Shown here piece by piece: positions 31,780 through 44,900 of a stretch of 64,000 nucleotides of DNA. How positions within the stretch are numbered: the first letter of the stretch is position 1; each line of letters begins with the position of its first letter. The stretch spans positions 145,438,858 to 145,502,857 of the forward strand of contig NC_067282.1 in NCBI RefSeq assembly GCF_020740795.1, in the 5' to 3' direction. The notes under the pieces are model-generated. The model was not told the DNA's origin and ran no database searches. It saw only the letters and a list, made by a program, of their open reading frames with translations. This stretch comes from Apus apus. Its lineage: Eukaryota; Chordata; Aves; Apodiformes; Apodidae. The position numbers and the translations under genes are program-made.

Positions 31780-32160
31780 AGCGCCGCCCGAGACTCGGAA
31801 ACAAACTTCAGTAAAACCCGACAACAACCGCGTTACCAACTGCGCGCTGCCCCGGGCGGCAGCAAAGCTTTCCTGTCCAGCCCCCACGGCTGCGCCAGCA
31901 GCTGGCAAGGACCCAGAAAGAGACATGCCACGGGGGAGCAAGACTTAACATCTATGAAAGAGACGCACACTCCGCACGGGCAGCGCCACGAGGCGGGAGG
32001 AGCGCGCTGCCCCGCCTCCCGCACCCTGGCCCGCAGGCTGCAGCGGGTGCGGGGCGCAGGCGGGGCAGCGGGTGACACAGCCCCGGTGGAGCAGCCCAGG
32101 CGCTTCCCCGGCTTCAAGGGCGGAGGCCTTGGGCACAGACAGAACGCAGGCCCCAGGGCC
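31780..32160. other. Second CpG-rich hump between WEE2 and SSBP1
   Basis: A GC- and CpG-rich stretch separated from the SSBP1 promoter island by a short AT-rich segment. It could be the distal part of the SSBP1 promoter, or transcribed as WEE2 3' UTR if the poly(A) signal at 31734 is used. No coding exon is recognised. Confidence 0.5.
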
Positions 32161-32808
32161 TGGTCTGCTAAGGGTCAGCTGGTTGCACACGTCTGGGCTT
32201 CTCACTGAAAGTTAAGGGGGGGAAAGTTTTCCTTTGAGTTCCACAAGGCCCCCCTGAACTCCCGAGTGTTTCCCTTTTGTCCCTGTCAGGGAAATGGCAA
32301 CTCCAGCTGCATCCCAAGGCCACCAGGACTGCCGTGTAGCCAGCCTGCCTCCTGATGTGCAGTTAAAGCTGTACCATAGTCTCTACCTCCTCACTTCTAA
32401 GAGGACCCAGCTGTCGATGCTGCCTCATACAACCACTCTCTCCCCTCTAAAGATACACAGGTGGCCAGTGTTAAGACCACAGCATCACCATCAATAATAG
32501 AGCCCAACTAAACAGAGGGAAGCAAGTAGAGGAAATGCCATCCTTTCCCTTGTATAGCAAAGCTATTCCTAGTCTAGAAGACAACCAGTTACACAAGAAA
32601 TTAAACAGGTAAAAGACCAAGGACAATCTCAAATCCCATGATCTGACACTTGCAAGCTAGTCATACTTCCCTCAACCAACATTTTATCATAACTGATGAG
32701 GGAACAAAAAACACAACAGGGAGAGCTGATGTGGGGCACTGGTCTGTGCAGACCCTCTGCTTTCACAGGGCCATTCAGCAGCCAGAGCTTTTTGGGCAAC
32801 ACAGAAGT

Positions 32809-32965
32809 TCAGTAGCCCAGTGTAAAGCTAAATGAGCGACAGCTCTTCCCTCCCACCAGGCGTTTGCTCTTCTGCTTAGAAGAGGTTTCAGACTCTTGCA
32901 ACTTGGCACTTCCTAAGGGCTGGTCCTTCATGAGGGTCTGGGCAAGGCGGGCTGCTTTAAGTTCC
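32809..32965 (-). CDS. WEE2: WEE2 coding exon 11 (last)
   Basis: Encodes [15 protein letters not shown], a serine/lysine-rich linker and the conserved tail [18 protein letters not shown], then TGA at 32811-32809. Confidence 0.95.
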
Positions 32966-35900
32966 CTGCAGGGATGAGATGGAAGGAAGAGGAAGAAAAC
33001 CTTACCATGCATGAATCCCCACCAGCTACAGAAGAAAGCTATGGGCAATCTTGCACAAGAGTGTTACTGCAGTGCTCCAGCATTGCTGGAAACTGGTAAC
33101 TTTTCACCCCAGAGGGTGACATGCAGATTGCTCTAAGTAACTCTAGAGTTCCTACTTCAGAACAGACCAGCTTTGAAGGTTTACCAAAATAAAATATACA
33201 TCAGGTGAGCAACACACTGGCACCAGTGTGAAGAGTCCCTAGCTCAGCTTTTCTCTCATTGTTTCAGATATTTGTGAATGATCAGTTCTATCCCATTCAG
33301 CACAAATACCTAATAAAGGCACATGCTTCTTTTCCATTGCCTTTTTCCCCATGATGCTTGCTTCTCTCCTGTCTAGACAGAAAACCTATTCCCCAGCCAG
33401 CTAGTGCACTAAGAGGCATGGTGGGGCAGTTCCTAGATCCCAGCACCTCCAAATGTTACTGCCAACAGCAGTAAGAGGGAACAAAGGGGAAAGCAATCTG
33501 CCACCACTTAATATTTCTCTTCCTACTGTGCTAGACCACTATCTCAGTGCAGGACCAATTTCTCATCTGCCCATTGGCTGCATGTTATATCTATTTTCCA
33601 TCACCAGTGGTTGAAATAAGCATGCAAGTTCACTGCTCTAATTTAGCCAGCTCCTCAAAGTCAGAAGTGAACCACAGCTGCTTGGGGCACTACAGGTGCC
33701 TGCTACAGCCCCATCACCCTCCCAGCTCCAGGGACAGGAGATGACTGGGTGTTTCTGCATATTGGGTCTTCCAACACAACCACCCTACATTCAAGCCTGG
33801 TGACCAACACTTGCTGTACCCTTGTCTTCTTCCCTTCACACCCAAGCCAGCCCTACCTTTCCAGCATGGCAGTCTTGCACTTCTCCACATTTAGCTGCTT
33901 CTGGAGCTGCACAGCTTTTCCACGTGAAGGACAGAGAACTGGATGTTTAGTAAGAGCTGTGGCAGAAGGTCGTTCCACTGGATCAGGATGGATCATGAGC
34001 TAGAAAGCAAAGAAGTTCAGGGTTTAACACTCCATCACATGCCAAATGGGAAAGCCTCCATCCCATCAGGAGTACTTCCTCACCTTGAGGAGCTCAAGAA
34101 AGCAATGAGGAAGCTTCTGGGGGATGGCTGGGATGTTGCCTTGGCGGATGTGGTGCCACATGGTCCCATTGTGAGGCAACGGTGCCGCGCCAGCTGCTAG
34201 AGATACTGTGAGTGCCAGGGCAAAGATGTCTGCCTTGGGCAAGTGGCAGTATTGCTGCCGAGAGGAGAGAAACAGTTAGAGAGGAAATGTCTTGCTTGGG
34301 GTACCAGTTAGAACAGGGATACCAGTTAGAACAGTCAGACAAGTATACGTATGATACTGCCTTTGCCATTCCCATTAGCTGTCTTCTCCTCTTTCAGATA
34401 AAAACGTTGATTGATGGTGGGTAGCACTGGTAACTAACAGCATGTTGGCCTTCACCCAGGAGGGTGAAAGGAGCTTGCAGCCTGCATTAGGATCACCTCA
34501 GCAAATCCAGAGGACAGCCTAACAAAGGTACTTGTGCCACCAGCCTTCACCACAATGCAGTCAGCTAGCCATGGCCAACCCAAACTGAAGACTGCGTGTG
34601 ATATATTGACCTAACAGTTCCTAAATTCACTTGCAGCACAAAAAGATACTGTTAAATACCCAAGGTGATTAACACATCCAAGCTGGCTGTTACATACAGA
34701 TTACCCTTTTGTTTACTGGCCAGAGTGACAAAACCACAGCCAGTTTCAGAGGCATGTTGTGCCTCACACCTCCCCACACTACCCGATCAGTGCTTCTTGT
34801 ACGAGGCGTTTGTCTGGGTGCATATATTCCTCCAGCAATTTCATCTCAGCTGGGTGTGCAACATGAAATGCCTCCAGACAGAGAGGTTTTGTCCCATTTG
34901 ACCCTTGCAGGTTCAATAGTTGCAACAATCTAACAATAAAGCTACTTATGAAGTACATTACATATTTACACAACAAGACCCATTATAAAGTGTTAATTTT
35001 GCTGATTTCACAGCCAGACCAAACACAAGAAAGAGGAGATACAGCAAGGAATATGCCAGACTAAAGATCTCACAACACTGGATTCTATTCCCACCCCTTT
35101 CTCCCCACCACCCCACTAGCAGCTGTACCTCTTGCAAAACCTCATTGGCCAAAAACCGTCTGTCTCCCTCCTCCACCTCGGGATTTGTTATTGATGTCAC
35201 ATGGCCAAGGTCACCTGAGACAAAGAACAAGCAACTAATGGAGCAAACCAATGCAGATCTTCAGTAAAAAACTGCATTTTATAGGCACCAACAGAGCAAT
35301 CAGGAAATACCAAGTTAAGAGAACAAGCCTGCTCAGGAATCTGGGCTTGGAAACCAGCACATGACTCTTCCGGGACTTGTGTCCTGACAGGAATTAATTG
35401 TGGTAAGTAGCAGAAGCATTCAGGACTATGCTATCAGTTTTGTATGCAAGGATCTTCAGTCAGCAGAACAGAGCAGTATCAAGCAGTAATAAGCAGCCCT
35501 AGTATTGAGCCAGTTGTAAAATGGGCTAAAACCTACCAATCTTATACACCACACCAGAAGAAAATTCATCTTCACTGTCGCTCTCTTCCTGCCCAGCAGG
35601 GCCCACAACTACCAGCTTGTGGCAGATGAAGATATTACCTGCAAGACAGTGAAGTTTAGCAATATCAGTATGCAGATTGCAACAGCATGACAAATTTGTC
35701 AAAATCCTACCTGCCAGACTAGTTAAGCTTTGGAGCAAGAGAAACTATGCACACTCTCCTCCCCATCAGTCTTTCTGCCCAGATCATGTATTCAGCAATG
35801 CCACTGACAGAAGACAGATGCATCTTGCACATAAAACTTCCTGCTGTAATCAGCTTTTATGCCCCTCAGGCCAGAAGCATGATTTCAGCAGGAAAAAAGG

Positions 35901-38900
35901 AGCTCCAGTATAAGGACATAACTATTTAACTCTGGAGGGGAGCATTGCCCTGGAGAAGCCCATCCCTAACTGCAGAGGGGGAAGCTTGTCGCTATTTTTT
36001 TTGCAGGAACTTAATCCGTCATGGTAGGTACAATATTCACTTCTCACTCCAGCTCTCACATACAAAGGTCAAGTGTTGTGCAGCAAGACAGCAGCAAATA
36101 AGGAAGTCTCCATCTTCATTAGCAGCCCTGCTTGCTTACTTGCTCCACCAGTATGAAAGTGATTCCCATGCATGAGCCAGTGTTATGAAGATCATAAGAC
36201 AGAAGTAAAAAGCTGCATACCATCAGAGAAAACTCAGTTTTAGAGAAGTAGTGGCAAGATTAAAAAACCTCACAAGACATGGACCTCTCAGGGCAAGATC
36301 CTCTTGCAATAGGTCCAGTTAGAAGGACCTACCACAGGCTCTACCCTTGGCAGGTCACTTAGAGGACCCCCTGTAAGGAGGAGAGCACTATACTTACTAG
36401 GTTTGATATCCAGGTGCACAAGGCCAGAGTTGTGGATGTATTTGAGCCCCATGGAGACTTGCAACAATATGTCCTTCAGCTCTGTTTCTGTGAAATACTG
36501 GCCAAGCTTTGCATTTTCCATCAGCACATCTTGGAGACTCCCACCTAGGTGGAAACAGTCTGTCTGAGACCTGATGAAGATTTTATGGAGCAGGATGTTT
36601 GAAATAGCTTAGTATAAACTATTGCCAAGAACACTTGCAGGCTTGCTAGTGACAAACCCTGACCAGACCAACTATATACACTCTAGTGACCAGGGTTGGA
36701 CATGACCATTTGTCTTCAGCCTTTCCATTGCCTCAGAGCACCCTGCCTGCTGCTTGCCAAGGACTGAGCAAATACAGTCCAGCCTACAGCGCCAGAAGTG
36801 CTGACCTGGGAGTGATGCTGATGCTGCTGCAAGTAAGCAGTGGAGAACTTAATTATCTTTGCCGTGCTTACAGGCAGAAGGCAGGTATATGAATGGTGGA
36901 GTAAAGAAATTAAGCTCCCACTAACAGGTTTTTGGATGAAGAATGTGACATTTGACACAAACTGCATTTAGTGGGTCTCCGTTAAGGTGCTCTGGCTATT
37001 TCAGGACTAGCCAATACCATGATGTCTCTATCAGCCTGCTTTTCACCACTTCTACTTTAGTCTCAGATGTTCATCTGCTAGAAAACAAGAAACACATCAA
37101 TGCTGCAACAATGATCACCATGTTTCATGGTTACCTCCACTGGATTTGAAGTAATTCCAGATAGTTACCACCAGTCATCATTGAGCCCCAGGGCTGCAGG
37201 AGCAGTTTGAAGATGAGTTATACGTTCCTTCAGCTCTTCTAGTAGCTACATTTGTCTTTTCCAATGTCTTCCAAACAGTGGGATGGCCAAGGGCAAACCC
37301 AAGAAAGTGTACCATCCTGACTGCAGCACCCCATTTATAGGTTACCTCATTATTTAGCTCTGTTCATCTGCAGCTGTTGAGCCCTTTCATCTAGGCAAGA
37401 TGCAAGCTGCCTTCATCTCAACCAAGCAGGCACTCTTCAAACTATTACTCCCCTTAAGGAGGATTTATTTCCAAGATACATGGCACTTCATTTAGCTGCT
37501 CTTGAGTCACTTAGATCAGGTTTCCCCTGAGCAGTGCCAGATACAGCTCTAAGCACCTATATGGGGAATATTGGCCAGGCCAGCCACCACAGAAGAACAG
37601 TTTCACAATACCAGTAAGACACTGGCACCATTCAAAGCTTTGTCTGTGTGAGCCCTTACTGGATTCCCCATGAAACTGTAGCCCCAGCACAGTTAGCTTT
37701 GTTGGAAGCCAAGATGTCCCATATTTAAGCACAAAAGACACCCATCCTGAGATCTCAGCACGTAACAATGTCACAGCTCTTACCATTGCAGTGCTCGTTT
37801 TGGATAATCATGTGATCATCCTCTGCCCACGCTGAGTAGTAGCGCACAACGTGGGGGTGGTGCCCAAGGACAGCGTGAGCATAGACCTCGCGCAGCGCCA
37901 GCTGCCTGGAGAAGCACATAGAGAAAGAGCAGTGGTGACAGGGGCTGCTTGGCACCAGGTCATGAGCCCTGGTTTGTAGCCCAGCTTAAGGAAGGGAAAG
38001 CAGAGGTGTTTAGGACTTTCTCTTGGGTTTGAGTGTATGCATTGGCTCTCACAGCTGCTGAAACAAAACCTGCCTTTGCTCAACTGTGCTGAATAGCAGT
38101 AAAAAAAAAAACAACAACAAAAAAAGTCACTGAGCAAGGCTTCTGTTTAGGAAGCAAAGGCAGCTTTAAAGACTTTGTTTTGGCATGCAGGTCAACACTA
38201 GCTGGTCAATACAGATGTGAGCAGTGCTGGCCATAGAGCAGGGCAGGGACATACCACAAATTATTTTACTGTTATTTAAAGAGACTAACTGCTTGGACCT
38301 GAGGAGTTCAGGTAAGCTGTCACCTCACTTTGCAATGCATGTGACTTCTTTCATTTCAGACATTTATATCCAACAGTCCTAAGTGCTAACTTCCCCCTCT
38401 CTCCCAGCTGTTACTTGGGAGTGAAATGACAGCCCATTTTTGCTCATGCCACCTCTCAGAAGATACCTTTAGATCCACACTCCCTCCTTCCCCTTCACAC
38501 TTCCCAAGAACATGCCCATCATTGCAACTTGCAGTTTCTAGCTAGCACACTCACTCATCCGAGGATCCTGCCAGAGGCCTTTTGGAGCGTTTGATGGCAT
38601 AAACACATCCATCAAGACGTTTGATGCACTTGTAGACAGAGCCAAATTCCCCCACACCAATTCTTTCTAGTTCCAGGAACTCCTTCTTGTAGCGGGAAAC
38701 CATATTGCTCTCTTTCAGAGGGTATCTCTACAAGGTCACAAAAACAGCAAAGACAAGTATGAGTTGAAAGACTTAGATAACATCTGTTGGGCTTTTAGAG
38801 CTGTGTAGCACTTGCTCTCTCAGACCACCCATATTGCTCCTCCTCTCCTTCTGTATGTTCACTCAGACATGCATGCAGACGCACTGCCAGCTCTTCTTAA

Positions 38901-41900
38901 AATGCTACCTTTCACTTGGGCATGTTTTGGGTTTTTTTCTGACCAGCTAACAAAGGCCAGCTTGCCCTGGTTTGTCCAAAGGGTTTTTTTGTTTGTTTTA
39001 TCAATAATTAATTGTCAGCCACTGAAGCAGAATTTTCAGCTAGCTGGCTGTGCCTAAGCCTCCATGAGGTACTATCATCACACCTCTTCTCTTGGCAGCT
39101 CTGCCCAGTTCTTAGATCCATTGCTGATGGAGTCAGCAACAAGAAAATACTTGTCTTTTGACCAGTTACTGCAGACTTGAGAACACCTGTTACCAGTCTT
39201 GGTAGGTGGAAGTCCAGTACTTCTGAATTGGTCAGACTCCAGTACTGACCTTGTGTTTACATGAGAGCCTTGGCCTATTTTGAGCTTAGGAAAGAAGCCT
39301 GGTGTGTTGACTCAGTGTGGTCCCAGCAATGCTTTACTCTGAGCTGGTAAGAGCTGCTTTATTCTGGCAGGTAAGGTTGCCTGAAGCAAGGACACACACT
39401 GCATCAGTTCAAGCTCTCACCAGGTTTAAGGCACCAGCTGCTGACCACTGGCACATGAGCAGGGCTCAGTGTATCTATTTGTATTCTCAGCAATTTCTCA
39501 CCAGGAGCCACTTTCTCACAAAGGACTGAAAGCCTACAGAACAGCTGGAAGTTATTGCTACAATAATGGTCCCTAGGAAATAGGAGCTGCTGGTACTGCT
39601 TGCAGAGTGATCCCTGCTGGCAAGGCAGGTAAGTTAAAAAGAGATAAGCAGTGGACCATGAATTGAACAGCAAGGGAGTGGACTAAGTGATTTTTCTTCA
39701 TCCTCTTGCATCCCTTACAGAAACAGCAGCTCTTGTTTCACAGTGGTTTCCACAGAAAACCCTGTTATGATTACTGTAGTGTAGGATCTTAAAGGGTGGG
39801 GATAACAGTTGGTTCTCACAACCATTAAGATGTGGCCCATGTGAAACAGCAGCCCTTCACAACAGGTCATATTTCATAAGGCAGCTATATTTCACAGTAT
39901 CTTTAAAAGCTCCTGGTACAAAATTTTATTACTATATTACATACTCAACCTCATTAGCACTCAAGCAGAATAATATTTCATTAAGTCACAAGTTATTTGA
40001 GGCTTTCTTCTAAGGAAAAGAAGAATTGTGGCACCCCCCGAAGTTACCTGGTAACAGATTTATTTTCTACAGCTGTAGTTTTTCCACAGAAACCATTTTT
40101 TTTCTGCAATACCAGTCTCCTTGGCTAGAGGGGACTATTATTCTTCTAGTAAGCCTAATTACTTCACAAATACAATAAACAATTCTACCTACTTGCACAA
40201 GACAAGATTCTTCCTGCAAGGAGCTGCCCAGAAAAATTGAGTTTTATCTCATCTGAACACAGATATTTAATTCAGGCTTGGCTTGCATTCCAGAGGCCAG
40301 CTGAATAATATCTCCTCCCCAGATAAAAGTGGAAATAAGGAAGACTGCTGGAGGACACAGGTTCCCACACCACTGCCCTGTTCTGCCAGCAGAGCTGGGG
40401 GGACACAAGAGCTCACATGCTGCCTCATGCAGCCAAGCCAACCTGCCCCACCACTGAGGTTTTGCCAGCAAAGCACAGACATTGGCAATAGGAAGAGCAC
40501 TTGGCTTTGTGTTGTAAGACAATGTTTGCTGTTCTGTAGCTATGTAAGCTGTGGTGGGGCCTTCCCTTCGACCTCAAGACACACAGGCACCCCCAGATGG
40601 ACATTTTCCTACTGAAGGAAAATACAGAATTGCTGCCTTGCTTCAGAATTTTGCCATTGCTACCACTGCAACTTGAACTGTCCTCAGTACTTATCCATGT
40701 CAGAGCTGTTCAGCTCAGCCTTGTTTTTGCAGTGCAGGTCTGTATATTGGCAATATGGAAGCCATGTTCCCTTCACATCCAAAGCTGCTAAGTATAATGA
40801 TTTATAGGGACAGCAATACACTTGCTTTTTCAATCCACAAAGGTACAGTCACTTTTTACACTAACTCAATCATGTAGTCATACAGTTCCACTGGAGGAAC
40901 ACAAAGTATATTATATTCCCTAGAAAGACCTCATGACCAAAATCAATGAGTTTTAGGACTATTTGTCAGTTTCATATCTGCTTTAGTACGTTTCCTTTAG
41001 AGAAAAGGAATCATTACCAAGTTTTTTTTCACAAATATTAACATGAAACATTCAGCTTGGCATTATTCTGTCAGGAATTCATCCTGTCATGATGCCATGA
41101 TTTATACTCCAATAGCAGAATAAATTTCACCAAGCACCAAACCTTTACAAGCATCTTATCCTGTCTGTGGGGGGGAAATACACAGACACTCACCGTTGTG
41201 GGTAGTTCCTGTTTTATCTGGTTTCTTGGATCAGGATCCCTCCTATAACAGAAATTTAGGAAAGTCTGGAGTGCTGCATTTAAGTGTCACACCCAACAGA
41301 GATTTGAAATCAAAATATTTTTCAAAAGAATCTCCAAACCTTGCTTCATAGTTTAATTAAATATGCAGTTTGTAGACCATTAATACACAATGAGTTTCTA
41401 GTTGAGACCTTAAAGACTGTAGTCCCAGGCTAGAAAGTCTTCTTTTCCATTTAGAAAGCCTCCACATACCAACATCAGTACTGCCCACAGGAGAGAGTAG
41501 CATCATTCAGGGGCATCATTCTCCCAGCCAGCTTATTACTGGTGAATCTACATGAGACAGCAAACAACCTCACACAACAAGCTCCTAGTAAAGGAGTAGA
41601 AGCATCCCATTGTGCTTTCAAGGGGGATAGTCAGCTGACCTTCTGCTGTAGTTGAGGCTATGAAAGAAGCTGAACATCATTGTAGTGCACAGGAATTTGA
41701 CTAAGTTTGTGTCTTGGTTAACACAGACCAGACCCAGAACTCTTGCAGGTCAGAAGTGCCCTGGACCTATCTTAAAAGTTGTATTACTTGCAAACATGCA
41801 CATTTATTCCAAGTTGTGGGTTCATACACAACTGACTGAAGCTCCACTCTGCCCATGGTTGAGAAACACAGAGGTACAATTTTCTTCTACAGCCATAGCT

Positions 41901-44900
41901 CTTGATCTCCCACTTACATTTCTGAACAAAGGAAAGTATTGATTTTATTTATATTTCTATTACCTTCATATGTCTGCTAATGTTTGCTCTACACCAATGA
42001 ATACTATGGAAGTGAATGAGTCATTGTTAGCAAATAAGGTACTAAATGTCTCCATCATCACTTAACTCCTTCAGTCTCCTGCCAACCTATTATTTAAGAG
42101 TAGTTCACTTACAGCTCTTCTCTGGTCTTCCGCTTGCCGTTAGGACGAAAGAGCATTTGTCGATATGACTCTGGTGTAAAGGGATTAATGTTGACAAGAG
42201 AAGCTTGGGTGAAGTCATCTGAGTCAGCACCAGGAGTAAATCTCAGGTGTCGGAAGCCTTTTGGTGGGGCCTTTGTCCCAGGTGAAGGAAAAGCTGTCTT
42301 CGATAACAGGCTCTGTATTGAGGGGGAGGGGAAGGGGAGGTAAGTGGCAGATAAACCAAGAACTCAGAAGAACTACTCAAGAACTCAGTTCCTTTTCTCA
42401 ACATTGCAAATTAATTAAAACCCTGCATCCCTAATTTAGTCCCAACAGTTTTCTTCTCCTTCCACAGAGTTACATTATTTGCTAAACCCTTTCAGACTCT
42501 ATTCCCTGCTCACTCGTGAGGTCTGCAGAGCCATTTTGACAAGCATAGTCCTCAAGAAGAGCCAGCTGTTCATTTTTCCCCACCTATAGGTGGGGAAAGA
42601 GAGACAGGAATTGCATCATATGTTGCATTTACCTGGAAGACCCAGTTCTGTCAAGCATGGACTATTGCATCAGTTTGGTCAGGACAGGTTTGTCAGGAGA
42701 GGAGACAGAACACCACCCAAGTTATCTTTTGGTCGCCCAGCAATAAGCAGCATTAATATAGGGGAAGTTGGTAGAAATATTTTTAATATGGCTACTGGCA
42801 AAGTGACCAGAAAAAAACTTATTGAGAAGAAAGAAAGTAAATCAAAGTTTCAGAAATTTAAGTTCAGAAGGAACTTCTCCATCTTCTACAGTTCAGCTTC
42901 CCACCTAAGACAGGCCATTTTGTTTCACCTGCTAGGCCAGATCCTTGGGCTAAGTAAAGCATAACTTCAGAGAAGGACCCAGTCTTGACCTGAAGACAGA
43001 AAAACCTACTTACTTTCCATTATTTGACCTCTTCAGTAACCATCAGCTTTTTGAAATGTAAGTTTGTTCTTCACTTGTTTCAGCTTCAAGAGAGTGGTGT
43101 AGGGTCTAGGGTTTTTCAACAACTCTTTCTTCTGGGTTCTTGAAGGGCTTTTATCTAGAACTCTCCCTGTCTTGAAGATCAGCAACAAGTGGTCTCTTAT
43201 CATTCTGGACCCACATCTCCACTCACATCTAAAGTTTGTCCCTTCTCCTATTGAAAGTTTCTGAAGAAAAACAACATAGAGCAACATACCATATCCTGTA
43301 TCCACCTAATTGATGCTGGATAGGTATTTTAGACATCCTTCTGTTTCTATACCATATGTGGACGTTCAACTACTGGTTTACTGTGACCCTGAAAGTCCTT
43401 CTTGACCACTTTCTCAAGCTCTGGTCTGCATCTCCTTGCTCTTGGATGGAAAAGTCCTGTATATGGATGTATTAAAAACCTTGTATTTCCAAGCCAAATT
43501 TACCCAGCAGCTCTGTAGAATTGTGGCTCTGCTCTAGTCTAGCCACAGGTCAAGAAAGGGATCTAAAATACCATTGCAGCCTGCTGTCATATGCATGCAA
43601 TTTCCATCTGCTCTACTACAGCTCTATTTCATAATCAAGCAGACTTGTCTCCTGTAACATCATCTGAGAGTAACTGCTGCCATACAGTGTAAGGCAGCTA
43701 CCATAACTAGCTCTAGAAATCTGTTCTAGGATTGGGTAAGTTCACAAAACACAATCATCTGTCTCCTCTGCCATGCATCCTAGTTGGGGTTCCAGTGTTC
43801 ATATGTCTGCAGTTAGAGGTGGCTCTGCTTTTACCCTTTCTCTCACCTTCTGATGTTCCAAGATCTGTGCTCCTAATCTTGTTTATAAGCAGATTTAGGC
43901 CTTTTCAAGCCCACCTTTTGCAGCATGCCTGGAAACCAAGGCCTTTCTCCCAGAAGATACCAAAGAAAAGAAACTGTTGATTTAGTGCAATTGCTGCTCA
44001 TCAGCTACAAGGCAACAAATCACAGACACCAAGTCTTGAAGCATCCTGCCAACATGTTGTCTACACTAGAGCACACACTGAAAGTGTTCTTCACTACCCG
44101 TAGGCCATCTGGTCTGAAAAAGTAGGCCTGGAAAAGGCCTACTGGTAGGCCATCTCACCTATTTTCAGATGCTATTCAAGGAGGTTTCTTATAAAGAGCC
44201 ATTGCAAGCAATTCTTGGAGTGATGCCATTTAGAGCCACTTTCTCTTAGAGAGCAGCTGGCCACTCCTCAGTAAATATGTCCACAGTTGGTCATATGTGG
44301 CCACAGGATCCTGATTTTTCATATATTCAAGTTTCTGGAGGAGGACAGAAGCAAAATCCTAGTTCAGAAGTACTAAAAGGACAGATCTTCCATGTCTTGC
44401 AAAGGAGCAACCAGTCTATCAGTAGAGCAGAAATACTGAAAGATGACTGAAAGAGCTACATTTCATCACAGGTCTTGAATGCTAGAAGCCAGTGCACACA
44501 ACAGAAGTTAACTAGGAACAGAGAAGCTGGCACCAAGTCTCCACTTGTGCTTACAGAAGATAACAAAGCAGTTATACTATATACTATATAAGAAGTTTCA
44601 CAGAAAATAGGGGCTGGGCATTCCCAAGAAAGTAGTTCAGTAGGTAAGTCACATTTTAGGACAGTGACAGAGAGCAACAGGCTAACCTTCCCCACAAGCA
44701 CTCATTGATTTGTTACCCCTTCCACAAGGGATTTGCTACCCTGAGAACAAAGTCCCACTTCCCTCAAATTCACCAAACAGGTCAGTTTTATGCAAAAAGA
44801 GTCAGCATCAAGGGACAACAACCTGGTTGGAGGTGATCCAGACTGGCCAGATAAGGTACACCCCAGCCACAACACTATTTCCCAAATTCCTCTTTGAAGA

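Noticed and set aside
34302-34334. Two copies of TACCAGTTAGAACAG in a WEE2 intron
   Set aside because: A simple 18-bp tandem duplication with no sign of function.
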